47,482 bases of DNA. Source: an uncultured Pelagibacteraceae bacterium (GTDB lineage: Bacteria; Pseudomonadota; Alphaproteobacteria; Pelagibacterales; Pelagibacteraceae). Where the stretch lies: assembly GCA_902576045.1 (NCBI GenBank), contig CACGTU010000007.1, positions 1-47,482 on the forward strand, given 5' to 3'. Of the stretch, positions 16,473 to 25,145 are shown one piece after another. Each line of letters begins with the position of its first letter. Positions within the stretch are counted from its first letter, which is position 1. The position numbers and the translations under genes were made by a program. The notes under the pieces were generated by a model, which had not been told where the DNA came from, ran no database searches, and saw only the letters and a list, made by a program, of their open reading frames with translations.

Positions 16473-16922
16473 ATGAAAAAACTTTTATTTGTTTGTACCG
16501 GCAATTCTCATAGAAGTATATTGGCTGAAAGTGTAGTTAACAAATATCATAAAGATAAATTTATTGGCTACAGTGCAGGTAGCAAACCATCTGGAATAAT
16601 TAATAAATATGTCATTAAATATCTTAATGAAAATAATTTTGATACAAAAAATCTATCTTCTAAAAACTTTAATAAATTTTTAGATGAAAAAACAATATTT
16701 GACCAGGTATTTACCGTATGCAACAATGCCAGTGATGAAGTTTGTCCAGTCTGGCCATCTCCTGAAAAAATAGTTCATTGGGACATTGAGGATCCTGTTC
16801 ATATCATTAATGAGTTAGAAAATAGTGATAAACCAAATAAAGAAGAGCTGATTTCAACAGAAATACATAAAACTTATTCCAATTTAGAAACCAGAATAAA
16901 TGATTGGATTAAAAATTATTAG
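16473..16922 (+). CDS. arsC: ArsC-like arsenate reductase, low-molecular-weight phosphatase fold
   Basis: The 149-aa protein has the P-loop CTGNSHRS with nucleophile C8, then VCNNASDEVCPVWP carrying the second redox cysteine pair and HWDIEDP with the general-acid Asp, as in thioredoxin- or mycothiol-type arsenate reductases. It is a paralogue of the gene at 30609-31040 (same motifs, CTGNSARS there). It stands alone here, next to the PhnZ-like gene and just inside the right repeat. It likely reduces arsenate that enters through phosphate transporters; a plain phosphotyrosine phosphatase is less likely given the extra cysteines. Confidence 0.85.
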   Translation: MKKLLFVCTGNSHRSILAESVVNKYHKDKFIGYSAGSKPSGIINKYVIKYLNENNFDTKNLSSKNFNKFLDEKTIFDQVFTVCNNASDEVCPVWPSPEKIVHWDIEDPVHIINELENSDKPNKEELISTEIHKTYSNLETRINDWIKNY

Positions 16923-16983
16923 CTTAAAGACTCATCAATTTTACTGTCAAACTAGAACCACAACTAGAACTTTTGGAGATGTT

Positions 16984-17080
16984 TCAAGGTTTTGTAGTAA
17001 ATGAATGAAGATAATCGGCGTAAACTCTGGAAAATTATTCAGGAAGCTGGCGATTATTTGCGGGATTAGAGGGACACATT
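16984..17080 (+). repeat. Right copy of imperfect direct repeat
   Basis: This partner of 1994-2090 has the same orientation and lies 14,990 bases downstream. It falls in the 346-base gap between the ArsC-like gene and phoR, which otherwise holds only a gene remnant (17136-17234). The conserved blocks are AAGATAATCGGCGTAAACT, GGAAGCTGGCGATTATTT and CGGGATTAGAGG. Short arms GATAATCG and CGATTATT could pair over a loop of roughly 33 bases, but the loop is not conserved as structure while the reading frame is. Confidence 0.75.
17001..17069 (+). CDS. 22-aa micro-ORF inside right repeat copy
   Basis: ATG to TAG, 22 residues, differing from the left copy at Ala/Asn, Thr/Lys, Leu/Ile and Lys/Gln, with EDNRRKLW and EAGDYLRD unchanged. 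Three further codon differences are silent. No good Shine-Dalgarno is visible (AAGG lies 12 bases upstream). Expression is unproven; it may equally be the conserved stub of a lost gene carried within the repeat. Confidence 0.35.
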   Translation: MNEDNRRKLWKIIQEAGDYLRD

Positions 17081-17135
17081 ATTCTACACTAACCTACATT
17101 AAACTAAAGTATTTATGCGGATACTAAAAAGTTAG

Positions 17136-17234
17136 CTTAAAATAAATCGAGATGATTGTTTAGAATTTGCTAAAAAATATAGTTGGGAAGAAACAGCAAA
17201 AATTTTCTTTAAAAATATTTCACCTAATAACTAA
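17136..17234 (+). pseudogene. C-terminal remnant of a glycosyltransferase
   Basis: An open frame without a start codon, ending TAA, encodes about 32 residues including CLEFAKKYSWEETAKIFFKN. This strongly resembles the last helix of family-4-type glycosyltransferases (a CxxFA-KYSWE-TA pattern). Stop codons lie immediately upstream (TAG at 17133), so only the tail survives. It suggests that a surface-polysaccharide gene once lay here and that this intergenic spot has seen gene replacement. Confidence 0.5.
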
Positions 17235-17268
17235 AGACAATATTAGTTACATTTGTTAAAACATATCC

Positions 17269-18417
17269 ATGTTTTGGACAGAGTTGATACTTATATTTAT
17301 AGTAATTGTTTTATTATATTTTTTATTTAAAAAAAATATTAAGCCAGAAAACATTGCTCCTACTATTAATAAGACAAATAAAGACGACTTAGGTAAAAGA
17401 ATAATAATAGAGGAATTAGAGGATCAATTTTTTGCTTTAGACAAATATAACTTAATTAAATATCTTAACAAAAGCGCAAAACAACGTTTTGGAGAAGGTT
17501 TAATTGATAAAAATATTTCAAGTGTAATAAGAGATACAAAATTACTTGAAACAATCGAAAATGCTATTAAAGATCAAACTACAAAAAATGTAAATGTAGA
17601 AATAAATTTACCATCTTATCAACTTTACAAAATTTATGTTATACCTGGCCCCACTCATTTGTTTCCAGAAGCAGATTCTGTCGTATTATTTTTAAAAGAT
17701 TTTACAGAAATAACAAAAGCACAAAAATTAAAAACTGATTTTGTTGCTAACGTAAGTCATGAGTTAAGAACCCCTTTAGTATCAATCAAAGGTTCTTTAG
17801 AAACTATTCTTGGACCAGCTTCAAATGATCAAGAAGCGCAAAAAAAATTTATGTCGATCATGTCTGATCAAGTATTAAGAATGGAAAATCTTATCAACGA
17901 TTTATTGATTTTAAGTAGAATTGAACTAGAAGAACACATTAAGCCTAATAAAATAATCAACTTAAATGATATTTTTACAAATATAAAAAGTAATTTTGAA
18001 ATAATATTAAAAAAAAAAAGTATTAATTTGCATCTAGATCTTATGAAACCAACCTTAGTGTTTGGTGATAATGATAAATTGTTAACTGTGTTTTCAAATT
18101 TAATTGATAATTCAATAAAATACTCTCAAAATGGCAAAAATATATATGTAAATAGTCAAAATAGCGAAGGTAAATTAATTGATAAAAATATTGTAATTAG
18201 CATTAAAGATGAAGGTGTTGGAATACCTCAACAATTAATTCCAAGAATAACTGAAAGATTTTTTAGAGTAGATGAAGAAAAAAGTAAAAAGGCTGGTGGT
18301 ACAGGTTTAGGTTTAGCTATCATGAAACATATTATATCTCAACATAGAGGTGATTATGAGATTCTCAGTAAAGTAGATAAAGGTACTGAAGTAAAGATAT
18401 ATCTTCCAACAAAATAA
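17269..18417 (+). CDS. phoR: Phosphate-regulon sensor histidine kinase PhoR
   Basis: The 382-aa kinase has a single N-terminal membrane helix (about residues 4-20), a PAS-like region (about 45-140), an H-box with H164 in NVSHELRTP, an N-box NLIDNSIKYS, and G-boxes DEGVGIP and GTGLGLAIMKHI. PhoR phosphorylates PhoB when Pst-PhoU signals low phosphate. It lacks a large periplasmic domain, as is usual for PhoR. It is separated from phoB by the pst genes, the common alphaproteobacterial layout phoR-pstSCAB-phoU-phoB, here with one extra gene inserted after phoR. Confidence 0.93.
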   Translation: MFWTELILIFIVIVLLYFLFKKNIKPENIAPTINKTNKDDLGKRIIIEELEDQFFALDKYNLIKYLNKSAKQRFGEGLIDKNISSVIRDTKLLETIENAIKDQTTKNVNVEINLPSYQLYKIYVIPGPTHLFPEADSVVLFLKDFTEITKAQKLKTDFVANVSHELRTPLVSIKGSLETILGPASNDQEAQKKFMSIMSDQVLRMENLINDLLILSRIELEEHIKPNKIINLNDIFTNIKSNFEIILKKKSINLHLDLMKPTLVFGDNDKLLTVFSNLIDNSIKYSQNGKNIYVNSQNSEGKLIDKNIVISIKDEGVGIPQQLIPRITERFFRVDEEKSKKAGGTGLGLAIMKHIISQHRGDYEILSKVDKGTEVKIYLPTK

Positions 18418-18511
18418 TAAATTTAAAAACTTGTTTAAAATTAACACTTATTCAATCAATTTTTAACAAATCTTTTGTTGATTAGTATCTTAGTTAAATT
18501 AAAATTTTAAT

Positions 18512-19120
18512 ATGACTAAGGTGTTAAATTGTATTTTGATTATTATATATTTTTCAATATCAATGATTGCGAAAAGTAATGCATCTGATATTTCTACAAT
18601 TTTAAAAAACCAGCAATTAACCGTTTTTGATATTGGTATTTTTAGATTGCACGAAGACTTAAAGAGTGCATATCCTGAAATTAAAAAACATAAAGATGTA
18701 CCATACGAAGATATATACATAGATGTTCTTAGTTCCTATTGGAGAAATACAGTAGATTTAATTGTTTCAATTCCAGTAAATGAAAATTTAAAAAAAGAGA
18801 ACTACATGTCAGATTCATTGAGATGTCGAAACATATTTAATTCTGTTAGAGATCATTTACTGAGAAATGAAAATATGAGTAATTATAGGTTTACTATGGC
18901 GACAAGCTATTTAACAACTATCTTTTCTACTCCATCTAGTTGGCCAAAATGGCGTTTTGATCAAAGCGTGCTTGAAGAATTGGTTAATTTGGTAAAACTG
19001 GAAGTTGTTTTAAGACCTACTCCAGATCTTGCTTTTAAGGATAATGTTAATCCAGTCTCATGCAAAGGTGGTTTGGAAACCGAAAATAACGAGATTATTT
19101 TCTCAATGAAATACAACTAA
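18512..19120 (+). CDS. Periplasmic protein of unknown function between phoR and pstS
   Basis: A 202-aa protein with a signal peptide of about 24 residues (hydrophobic ILIIIYFSISMIA, cleavage near SNA-SD). The mature part is mostly helical with two cysteines (RCRNIF and VSCKGG) that could form a disulfide. It includes the conserved-looking WPKWRFDQSVLEEL. No known domain is recognised. It starts 94 bases after phoR and ends 105 bases before pstS, upstream of the pstS Pho box, so it has its own transcription start or reads through from phoR. A role in phosphate sensing or scavenging is inferred from position only. Confidence 0.72.
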   Translation: MTKVLNCILIIIYFSISMIAKSNASDISTILKNQQLTVFDIGIFRLHEDLKSAYPEIKKHKDVPYEDIYIDVLSSYWRNTVDLIVSIPVNENLKKENYMSDSLRCRNIFNSVRDHLLRNENMSNYRFTMATSYLTTIFSTPSSWPKWRFDQSVLEELVNLVKLEVVLRPTPDLAFKDNVNPVSCKGGLETENNEIIFSMKYN

Positions 19121-19130
19121 AAGGTTATGT

Positions 19131-19159
19131 TTTTAACAAAACTGTAACAATTCCGTAAT
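19131..19159 (+). promoter_or_regulatory. Pho box upstream of pstS
   Basis: Three direct half-sites, TTTTAAC (19131), CTGTAAC (19142) and CCGTAAT (19153), repeat at exact 11-bp steps with AT-rich spacers. The latter two each match CTGTCAT at 5 of 7 positions, normal for Alphaproteobacteria. Position (66 bases before the pstS ATG) and the gene downstream make PhoB control likely. Confidence 0.75.
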
Positions 19160-19225
19160 ATTTAAGATTCAATTAATTTATAGGAGTCTAAAATCTTTTA
19201 ATAAACTATGAAAGGATTAAAGATA

Positions 19226-20257
19226 ATGAAAAAACTAACTATAATAATTGCTTCGCTTGTTGCTTTAACGGTCGCAACAGTTGCTCAAGCAAGAGATCAA
19301 ATTAAAATAGTTGGTTCATCTACAGTATTCCCTTACGCAACTGTTGTTGCTGAAAGATTCGGTGGTTCAGGATTTAAAACTCCTGTAATCGAATCTACTG
19401 GTACTGGTGGAGGAGCTAAACTATTCTGTGCTGGTGTTGGTGAGCAACATCCAGATATTACAAATGCATCAAGAGCTATGAAAGATAAAGAGAAAGCTCT
19501 ATGTAAGAAAAACGGTGTAAATGAAATTGTTGAGATTGTGATTGGTAACGATGGTATCACACTAGCTTACAGCAAAGATGCAAAACCAGTAAATTTTACT
19601 AAAGAACAATTATATTTAGCACTAGCTGCTCATACAGTTGTTGATGGTAAATTAGTTCCAAATATTTATAAAACTTGGGACCAAATTGACCCTAGCTTAC
19701 CAAAACAAAAAATTTCAGTGATGATCCCGCCAGGAACATCAGGAACTAGAGATGCTTGGAATTCTTTAGTAATGAAAAAAGGTATGACTAAAGAAGCTAA
19801 AGCTCTTTATAAAGCTGGTTTTGAAGCTGGAAATAAAAAATATAAAAAACCACAAAAACTTTACAGAGAAGATGGTGCTGCTATTGAAGTAGGAGAAAAC
19901 GATAGTTTAATCATCCAAAAGTTAACTCAAGATAAAGATATGTTTGGTTTCTTTGGTTTCAGTTATTTCTTGGCTGCTAAAGATAAATTACAAGCTGCTA
20001 GCATAGATGGTGGACAACCCTCTCTAGCGAGTATTCAAGACTACAGTTATGCAGTTGCAAGACCATTATTTTTCTATGTGAAAAAAGCTCACGTTGGCGT
20101 TATTCCAGGATTACATGAGTTTGTGAAAGAATTCACAACAAAGAAAGCTATTGGAAAAGGTGGTTATCTAGCAGACATTGGTTTAGTGCCATTAGATAAA
20201 ACGTTGTATAAAACAACCAGAACTAATGCCACCAAACTAGTTGCTATGGGAGATTAA
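19226..20257 (+). CDS. pstS: Phosphate-binding periplasmic protein PstS
   Basis: I place the start at the ATG at 19226, since AGGA lies 9 bases upstream and the product then begins with a standard signal peptide (MKKLTIIIASLVALTVATVA, cleavage after QA). An in-frame ATG at 19208 would add six residues. The 343-aa protein shows IKIVGSSTVFP, ESTGTGGG, GNDGITLAYS and PGTSGTRDAWN, the phosphate-cradling loops of PstS. It is followed by a terminator before pstC. In SAR11 this is among the most abundant proteins under phosphate limitation, which fits the Pho box. Confidence 0.96.
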   Translation: MKKLTIIIASLVALTVATVAQARDQIKIVGSSTVFPYATVVAERFGGSGFKTPVIESTGTGGGAKLFCAGVGEQHPDITNASRAMKDKEKALCKKNGVNEIVEIVIGNDGITLAYSKDAKPVNFTKEQLYLALAAHTVVDGKLVPNIYKTWDQIDPSLPKQKISVMIPPGTSGTRDAWNSLVMKKGMTKEAKALYKAGFEAGNKKYKKPQKLYREDGAAIEVGENDSLIIQKLTQDKDMFGFFGFSYFLAAKDKLQAASIDGGQPSLASIQDYSYAVARPLFFYVKKAHVGVIPGLHEFVKEFTTKKAIGKGGYLADIGLVPLDKTLYKTTRTNATKLVAMGD

Positions 20258-20280
20258 TTATTTCTTTAATAACAAATGAT

Positions 20281-20312
20281 AAAAAAGGGGTCTTTTTAGG
20301 CCCCTTTTTTTT
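20281..20312 (+). terminator. Attenuating terminator between pstS and pstC
   Basis: The stem GGGGTC (20287-20292) pairs with GGCCCC (20299-20304, one G-T pair) across a six-base loop, with A6 upstream and T8 downstream that can extend the stem. It lies 24 bases after the pstS stop and probably lets pstS be made in excess over pstCAB. Confidence 0.88.
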
Positions 20313-20347
20313 ATAAACAGAGTAAAGTCTTTATTAGTGGAGATTCT

Positions 20348-21733
20348 TTGAACTTAATATTATTTACATTTATTGTTCTTCTTGGTTTCACAAGTTATTA
20401 TTTTGGACGAAAAAAAGCATACACAATTCAATATACAAAAAAAAGATTAACTGCATTACCTCAATTTTATGGTTATTATCTTGCGATTTGGTGTGCAATA
20501 CCGGCTTTTATAATTTTTTCTTTATGGGCAATTTTTGAGCCTACAATTGTAAAATTGCTTATCTTAAGTGATTATTCAAATCAAGGTTATCTTGATAATG
20601 AATTAAATTTAATTTATGAAAAAACAAAATCATTGTCTCGAGGTCAATTTACTGGAGAAATTACACCCTTCATTGAAGCTTCAGCTAAAAAATACATAAA
20701 TCTTCGATCAATAGCCCAAAGTTCAAAAGTTGTTATAGTGTTATCAGCAATTATTGCGTCTGGGGCCTACGCTTATAAAAGAATTTCATCTAATTCTAGA
20801 ACAAGAGAGCCAGTTGAAAAATTTTTGAAAGCAGTTTTATTTACAGCTTCTTTAGCTGCAATATTAACTACTGTTGGAATAATTTTCTCACTTATATTTC
20901 AAACTATAGATTTTTTTAAAGTAATCCCATTATTTGATTTTGTCTTTGGAACTCATTGGTATCCTGCAAAAGCTTTTGTTAGAGATTCATCTGAGGCTTT
21001 AGATCCGTCAATGTACTCCGATACTTTTGGAGCAGTCCCTATTTTTGCGGGAACTTTTTTTATTGCTTTCATAGCTATGTGTGTTGCTATTCCTATTGGA
21101 TTAATGAGTGGAATTTATTTGGCTGAGTATGCATCAGTTAAAGTTAGACAATACGCAAAACCTTTAATTGAAATTTTAGCAGGTATACCAACAGTTGTTT
21201 ATGGATTTTTTGCTGCTCTAACAGTTGGACCTTTTTTAAAGGAAATAGGTAATAGCATGGGTTTAGACGTTTCAGCTGAAAGCGCTTTAGCGGCAGGCGG
21301 AGTAATGGGCATTATGATTATACCATTCATTTCAAGTTTAAGTGACGATGTGATTACAAGTGTACCTCAAAGTTTAAGAGATGGAAGTTATGCCATGGGA
21401 GCAACCAAATCAGAAACAATAAAAAAAGTTATTTTTCCTGCAGCATTACCAGGTATTGTTGGTTCTATTTTATTAGGTGTTTCAAGAGCTATTGGAGAAA
21501 CAATGATAGTTGTTATGGCCTCTGGTTTAGCTGCTAATTTAACTTTAAATCCATTAGAATCTACTTCAACAATTACAGCGCAAATTGTTGTAATATTAAT
21601 TGGAGATCAAGCTTTTGGCGACCCAAAAACGCAAGCTGCATTTGCTTTAGGTATGTCATTATTTTTAGTAACGCTCTGTTTGAATATTGTGGCCTTACGA
21701 GTAGTTAAAAAATATAGAGAAAAATATGAATAA
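20348..21733 (+). CDS. pstC: Phosphate ABC transporter permease PstC
   Basis: The 461-aa permease starts at TTG, with GGAG six bases upstream. An N-terminal hydrophobic pair and a hydrophilic stretch (about 70-115) precede the permease core, which contains GIPTVVYGFFA, the EAA loop YAMGATKSETIKKVIFPAALPGI (core GATKSE) and RAIGETMIVVMASG. The N-terminal extension is usual for alphaproteobacterial PstC. It forms the phosphate channel with PstA, which it overlaps by 8 bases. Confidence 0.95.
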   Translation: MNLILFTFIVLLGFTSYYFGRKKAYTIQYTKKRLTALPQFYGYYLAIWCAIPAFIIFSLWAIFEPTIVKLLILSDYSNQGYLDNELNLIYEKTKSLSRGQFTGEITPFIEASAKKYINLRSIAQSSKVVIVLSAIIASGAYAYKRISSNSRTREPVEKFLKAVLFTASLAAILTTVGIIFSLIFQTIDFFKVIPLFDFVFGTHWYPAKAFVRDSSEALDPSMYSDTFGAVPIFAGTFFIAFIAMCVAIPIGLMSGIYLAEYASVKVRQYAKPLIEILAGIPTVVYGFFAALTVGPFLKEIGNSMGLDVSAESALAAGGVMGIMIIPFISSLSDDVITSVPQSLRDGSYAMGATKSETIKKVIFPAALPGIVGSILLGVSRAIGETMIVVMASGLAANLTLNPLESTSTITAQIVVILIGDQAFGDPKTQAAFALGMSLFLVTLCLNIVALRVVKKYREKYE

Positions 21734-22994
21734 AAAAAAAGAACAATTATTAAATAAAAGATATAAAGCTGAAAAGAGATTTCGATTATACGGTCAAAGT
21801 GCAATTTTTATGGCACTTTTATTTTTAATAATCTTTATTTTTAAAATTTTTTCGACAGGCTATTCAGCCTTTCAAAAAACTTGGCTTATTGTTCCAGTTA
21901 CTTTTGATGCTGAATTAATGATGTTAGAGCAAAATCCTTCTAAAGAGGATTTAAAAGATGCTGATTATTACGATATAGCATTAAAATCAATGGCTGATTT
22001 AGATCCAAATGCTAATGAGAATCAAGAAAATGAGCTGAAGAGAATGGTTTCTTACTTTTTCGAAAGAGAGATTAAAAGAGAACTTTTAAATGACCCTTCA
22101 TTAATTGGAAAAACTAAAGATGTTTATTTAACTGCCTCAGATGATTTAGATCAAGTATTCAAAGGCAATTATCCAAGAGATTTACCTGAAGATCAAAGAA
22201 GAGTTACGGATTATCAATTAAAGATTTTCGATCAACTTGTAGAACTAGGAAAAGTTGAAAGTAAATTCAATTTAAGTTTTTTTACATATCCTGATTCAAG
22301 AGAAGCTGAATTAGCTGGTATAGCAAGCTCATTTATGGGATCAATATTTTCTATACTTGTTTGTTTAATGATAGCGTTTCCTGTAGCAGTTCTAGCAGCT
22401 ATTTATTTAGAGGAATTTGCTCCTAAAAACAGATTTACTGATTTTATTGAGGTAAATATAAATAATTTAGCAGCAGTACCTTCAATTGTTTTTGGTCTTT
22501 TAGGACTGGGTATTTTACTTGCTGTATTTCAATTACCTAGGTCAACACCTTTAGTCGGTGGAATAACTTTATCGTTGATGACTTTACCAACAATTATTAT
22601 TGCTTGTAGAGCATCTTTAAAAGCAGTTCCTCCAAGTATAAGAGAGGCAGCACTTGCAATGGGTGCTAGTAAAATGCAAACTACAATGCATCATACAGTT
22701 CCGTTATCTATGCCAGGGACTTTATCCGGTACAATAATTGGTTTGGCCCAAGCATTAGGCGAAACGGCACCTTTGATATTGATTGGCATGGTGGCTTTTG
22801 TAAATACAATACCAGGATCTCCTTTAGATCCAGCTGCAAGTTTGCCAGTGCAAATTTATATTTGGGCAGAGAGTGCTGAAAGAGGTTTTGTCGAGAAAGT
22901 TTCTGCCTGTATTATGGTTCTATTAGGATTTTTAATTATAATGAACTTATTTGCACAAATAATTAGACATAAATTTGAAAAAAAATGGAGTTAA
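21726..22994 (+). CDS. pstA: Phosphate ABC transporter permease PstA
   Basis: The 422-aa permease has a first helix at about 22-43, then a hydrophilic stretch of about 140 residues, then a core of five or six helices with [13 protein letters not shown], the EAA loop [16 protein letters not shown] (core AMGASK) and [13 protein letters not shown]. The long region between the first helix and the core is the alphaproteobacterial form. It overlaps pstC at its start and ends just before pstB. Confidence 0.95.
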   Translation: MNKKKEQLLNKRYKAEKRFRLYGQSAIFMALLFLIIFIFKIFSTGYSAFQKTWLIVPVTFDAELMMLEQNPSKEDLKDADYYDIALKSMADLDPNANENQENELKRMVSYFFEREIKRELLNDPSLIGKTKDVYLTASDDLDQVFKGNYPRDLPEDQRRVTDYQLKIFDQLVELGKVESKFNLSFFTYPDSREAELAGIASSFMGSIFSILVCLMIAFPVAVLAAIYLEEFAPKNRFTDFIEVNINNLAAVPSIVFGLLGLGILLAVFQLPRSTPLVGGITLSLMTLPTIIIACRASLKAVPPSIREAALAMGASKMQTTMHHTVPLSMPGTLSGTIIGLAQALGETAPLILIGMVAFVNTIPGSPLDPAASLPVQIYIWAESAERGFVEKVSACIMVLLGFLIIMNLFAQIIRHKFEKKWS

Positions 22995-22995
22995 G

Positions 22996-23751
22996 ATGAT
23001 AAAGATAAGTTCAAAAAATGTAGATGTTTTCTATGGAAAAAAACAAGCTCTATTTAATATAAATTTAGATATTGAAGAAAATCAAGTTACAGCACTAATT
23101 GGGCCTTCAGGTTGTGGTAAATCTACTTTTTTAAGATGTCTAAACCGAATGAATGACGTAATTGATATATGTAGAGTAAAAGGGCAGATTATAATCAATG
23201 ATTTTGATATCAATGACAAAAGTTGTGATGTTGTTAGATTAAGAGAAAAAATTGGGATGGTTTTTCAAAAACCAAATCCTTTTCCCAAAACTATTTATGA
23301 AAATATTTCTTATGGTCCAACAATTCATGGTATGGCTCAATCAAAGAATGAAATGGATGAAATAGTTGAAACTAGCTTAAAAAAGGCAGCATTATGGGAA
23401 GAGGTTCAAGATAGACTTCATGAGCCGGGCACAGGGTTATCAGGAGGTCAACAGCAAAGATTATGTATAGCAAGAGCTATTTCAGTTAAACCTGAAGTTA
23501 TTCTCATGGATGAGCCTTGCTCTGCTTTAGATCCCATTGCTACAGCTCAAATTGAAGAATTAATTGATGAACTAAAAAAAGACCATACTATCATAATAGT
23601 CACTCACTCAATGGCACAAGCTGCAAGGGTCTCTCAAAATACAGGTTTTTTTCACTTAGGAGAATTGATTGAACATGGCTCTACTGATAAAATATTTAAG
23701 AATCCTGAAAATAAAAAAACTCAGGATTATATCACTGGGAGGTTTGGATAA
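22996..23751 (+). CDS. pstB: Phosphate ABC transporter ATPase PstB
   Basis: The chosen ATG at 22996 gives 251 aa and has GGAG five bases upstream; a longer start at 22975 would overlap pstA and add seven unconserved residues. Walker [11 protein letters not shown]-loop [10 protein letters not shown] (the PstB-type sequence), signature LSGGQQQR and Walker [14 protein letters not shown] are complete. It powers PstCA and takes part in signalling to PhoR through PhoU, whose ATG overlaps the pstB stop (TAATG). Confidence 0.96.
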   Translation: MIKISSKNVDVFYGKKQALFNINLDIEENQVTALIGPSGCGKSTFLRCLNRMNDVIDICRVKGQIIINDFDINDKSCDVVRLREKIGMVFQKPNPFPKTIYENISYGPTIHGMAQSKNEMDEIVETSLKKAALWEEVQDRLHEPGTGLSGGQQQRLCIARAISVKPEVILMDEPCSALDPIATAQIEELIDELKKDHTIIIVTHSMAQAARVSQNTGFFHLGELIEHGSTDKIFKNPENKKTQDYITGRFG

Positions 23752-24458
23752 TGACCGAAGCACCGCATACTGTAAAGTCTTACGAAGAAGAGCTTAAAAA
23801 TTTAAATAGCAATATAATTAAAATGGGTGGTTTTTGTGAAAAGTCTTTAGGGAAGGCTATTCAAGCTATTACCACTAGAAACAGTGATAATGCGGAAGCT
23901 GTTATAAAGGATGACGAAAAAATAGATAAGTTTGAAACTTTAATAGAGCAACAGGTAGTAAATCTTATTGCTTTAAGACAGCCAATGGCTATAGATCTTA
24001 GAGAAACAGTTACTGCTTTAAAAATATCTTCTGATCTTGAGAGAATAGGTGATTTAGCAAAAAATATTTCCAAAAGAACCCTTTTGTTAAATGAGAATTT
24101 ACCAAAAAATTTAGTAGATGCTATCATAAGAGTCTCTTCTGATGTTCAAAAACAATTAAAATCAATATTGGATGCATACCTAGAAAGATCTTCGGCTATG
24201 GCAATTAATGTATGGGAAAGCGACGAACAAATTGATGATTTAACCAATTTATGCATGCAAGAAGTGATTAAATATTTAAAAGAAAATGAAAAAAACTTAA
24301 GTGATGGAACGCACTTATTATTTGTAACTAAAAATATAGAGAGGATAGGTGACCATACAACTAACATTGCAGAGCAAATATACTATTTAGTTAAGGGAGA
24401 ATATCTTGAGGGTGATCGACCTAAAGGTACAGAACCTATTGTTACAGGAGAAAAGTAA
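23751..24458 (+). CDS. phoU: Phosphate signalling protein PhoU
   Basis: The 235-aa all-helical protein has two PhoU repeats. The paired motifs RIGDLAKNISKR (about residue 97) and RIGDHTTNIAEQ (about residue 201) carry the acidic E/DxxxD metal-binding pattern. It connects Pst transport activity to PhoR and prevents phosphate overaccumulation. It is coupled to pstB by a one-base overlap and is followed 3 bases later by phoB. Confidence 0.95.
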   Translation: MTEAPHTVKSYEEELKNLNSNIIKMGGFCEKSLGKAIQAITTRNSDNAEAVIKDDEKIDKFETLIEQQVVNLIALRQPMAIDLRETVTALKISSDLERIGDLAKNISKRTLLLNENLPKNLVDAIIRVSSDVQKQLKSILDAYLERSSAMAINVWESDEQIDDLTNLCMQEVIKYLKENEKNLSDGTHLLFVTKNIERIGDHTTNIAEQIYYLVKGEYLEGDRPKGTEPIVTGEK

Positions 24459-24461
24459 AAT

Positions 24462-25145
24462 ATGCCGGCTCACATTTTTATAGCTGAGGACGAAACTTCG
24501 ATAATAACCCTTCTAAAGTATAACCTTGAAAAAGAGAGTTACAAAGTAAGTTTCTGTGAAAATGGTGAACAAGCGCTTAAACAAATTAAAGATAAGCATC
24601 CTGACTTAATTTTAATGGATTGGATGTTGCCTGATTTATCGGGTGTTGAAGTATGTAAGAATTTAAAGAAAGACAATAAGTATAACGACATACCAATAAT
24701 AATGTTGACAGCAAAAGGTGAGGAAGAGGACAAATTAAGAGCCTTTGACACAGGTGCTGATGATTATGTTACAAAGCCGTTTAGTCAAAAAGAACTTAAT
24801 GCAAGAATTAAATCACTACTTAGAAGATCAAAACCATATTCTTCAGTTGATGTTGTTGAGTTTACAGATCTAAAAATAGACAGAATAACAAAAAGAGTTT
24901 ATAGAAATAACGTTGAAATCTCTTTGGGTCCTACAGAATTTAAATTATTAGATTTTTTTATTAAAAATCCAAAAAGGGTATACTCACGAGAACAGCTTTT
25001 AAATAATGTTTGGGGTGAAAATATTTATGTAGAAACTAGAACCGTCGATGTACATATTAGAAGATTAAGACAGGCTATTAATATAGATAAAACTAAGCCT
25101 TTAATAAGAACCGTAAGATCAGCAGGTTATTCTTTAGAAACTTGA
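24462..25145 (+). CDS. phoB: Phosphate-regulon response regulator PhoB
   Basis: The 227-aa OmpR-family regulator has an acidic pocket E9-D10, phosphoacceptor D53 in LILMDWMLPD, T82 of MLTAKG and K104-type lysine in VTKPFS. The C-terminal winged helix has LGPTEFKLLDFF and the recognition helix RTVDVHIRRLRQ. It binds Pho boxes such as that of pstS. Its last 19 bases overlap the 3' end of the convergent sixA. Confidence 0.95.
   Translation: MPAHIFIAEDETSIITLLKYNLEKESYKVSFCENGEQALKQIKDKHPDLILMDWMLPDLSGVEVCKNLKKDNKYNDIPIIMLTAKGEEEDKLRAFDTGADDYVTKPFSQKELNARIKSLLRRSKPYSSVDVVEFTDLKIDRITKRVYRNNVEISLGPTEFKLLDFFIKNPKRVYSREQLLNNVWGENIYVETRTVDVHIRRLRQAINIDKTKPLIRTVRSAGYSLET

Noticed and set aside
1994-17080. 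Classical phage-type att sites
   Set aside because: The repeats are diverged, longer than a usual core, not in a tRNA gene, and no integrase is present in the window. The cassette idea is kept but not as a phage island.
17240-17268. Pho box before phoR (TAGTTAC, GTTAAAA)
   Set aside because: Half-sites do not agree with each other or with the pstS set.
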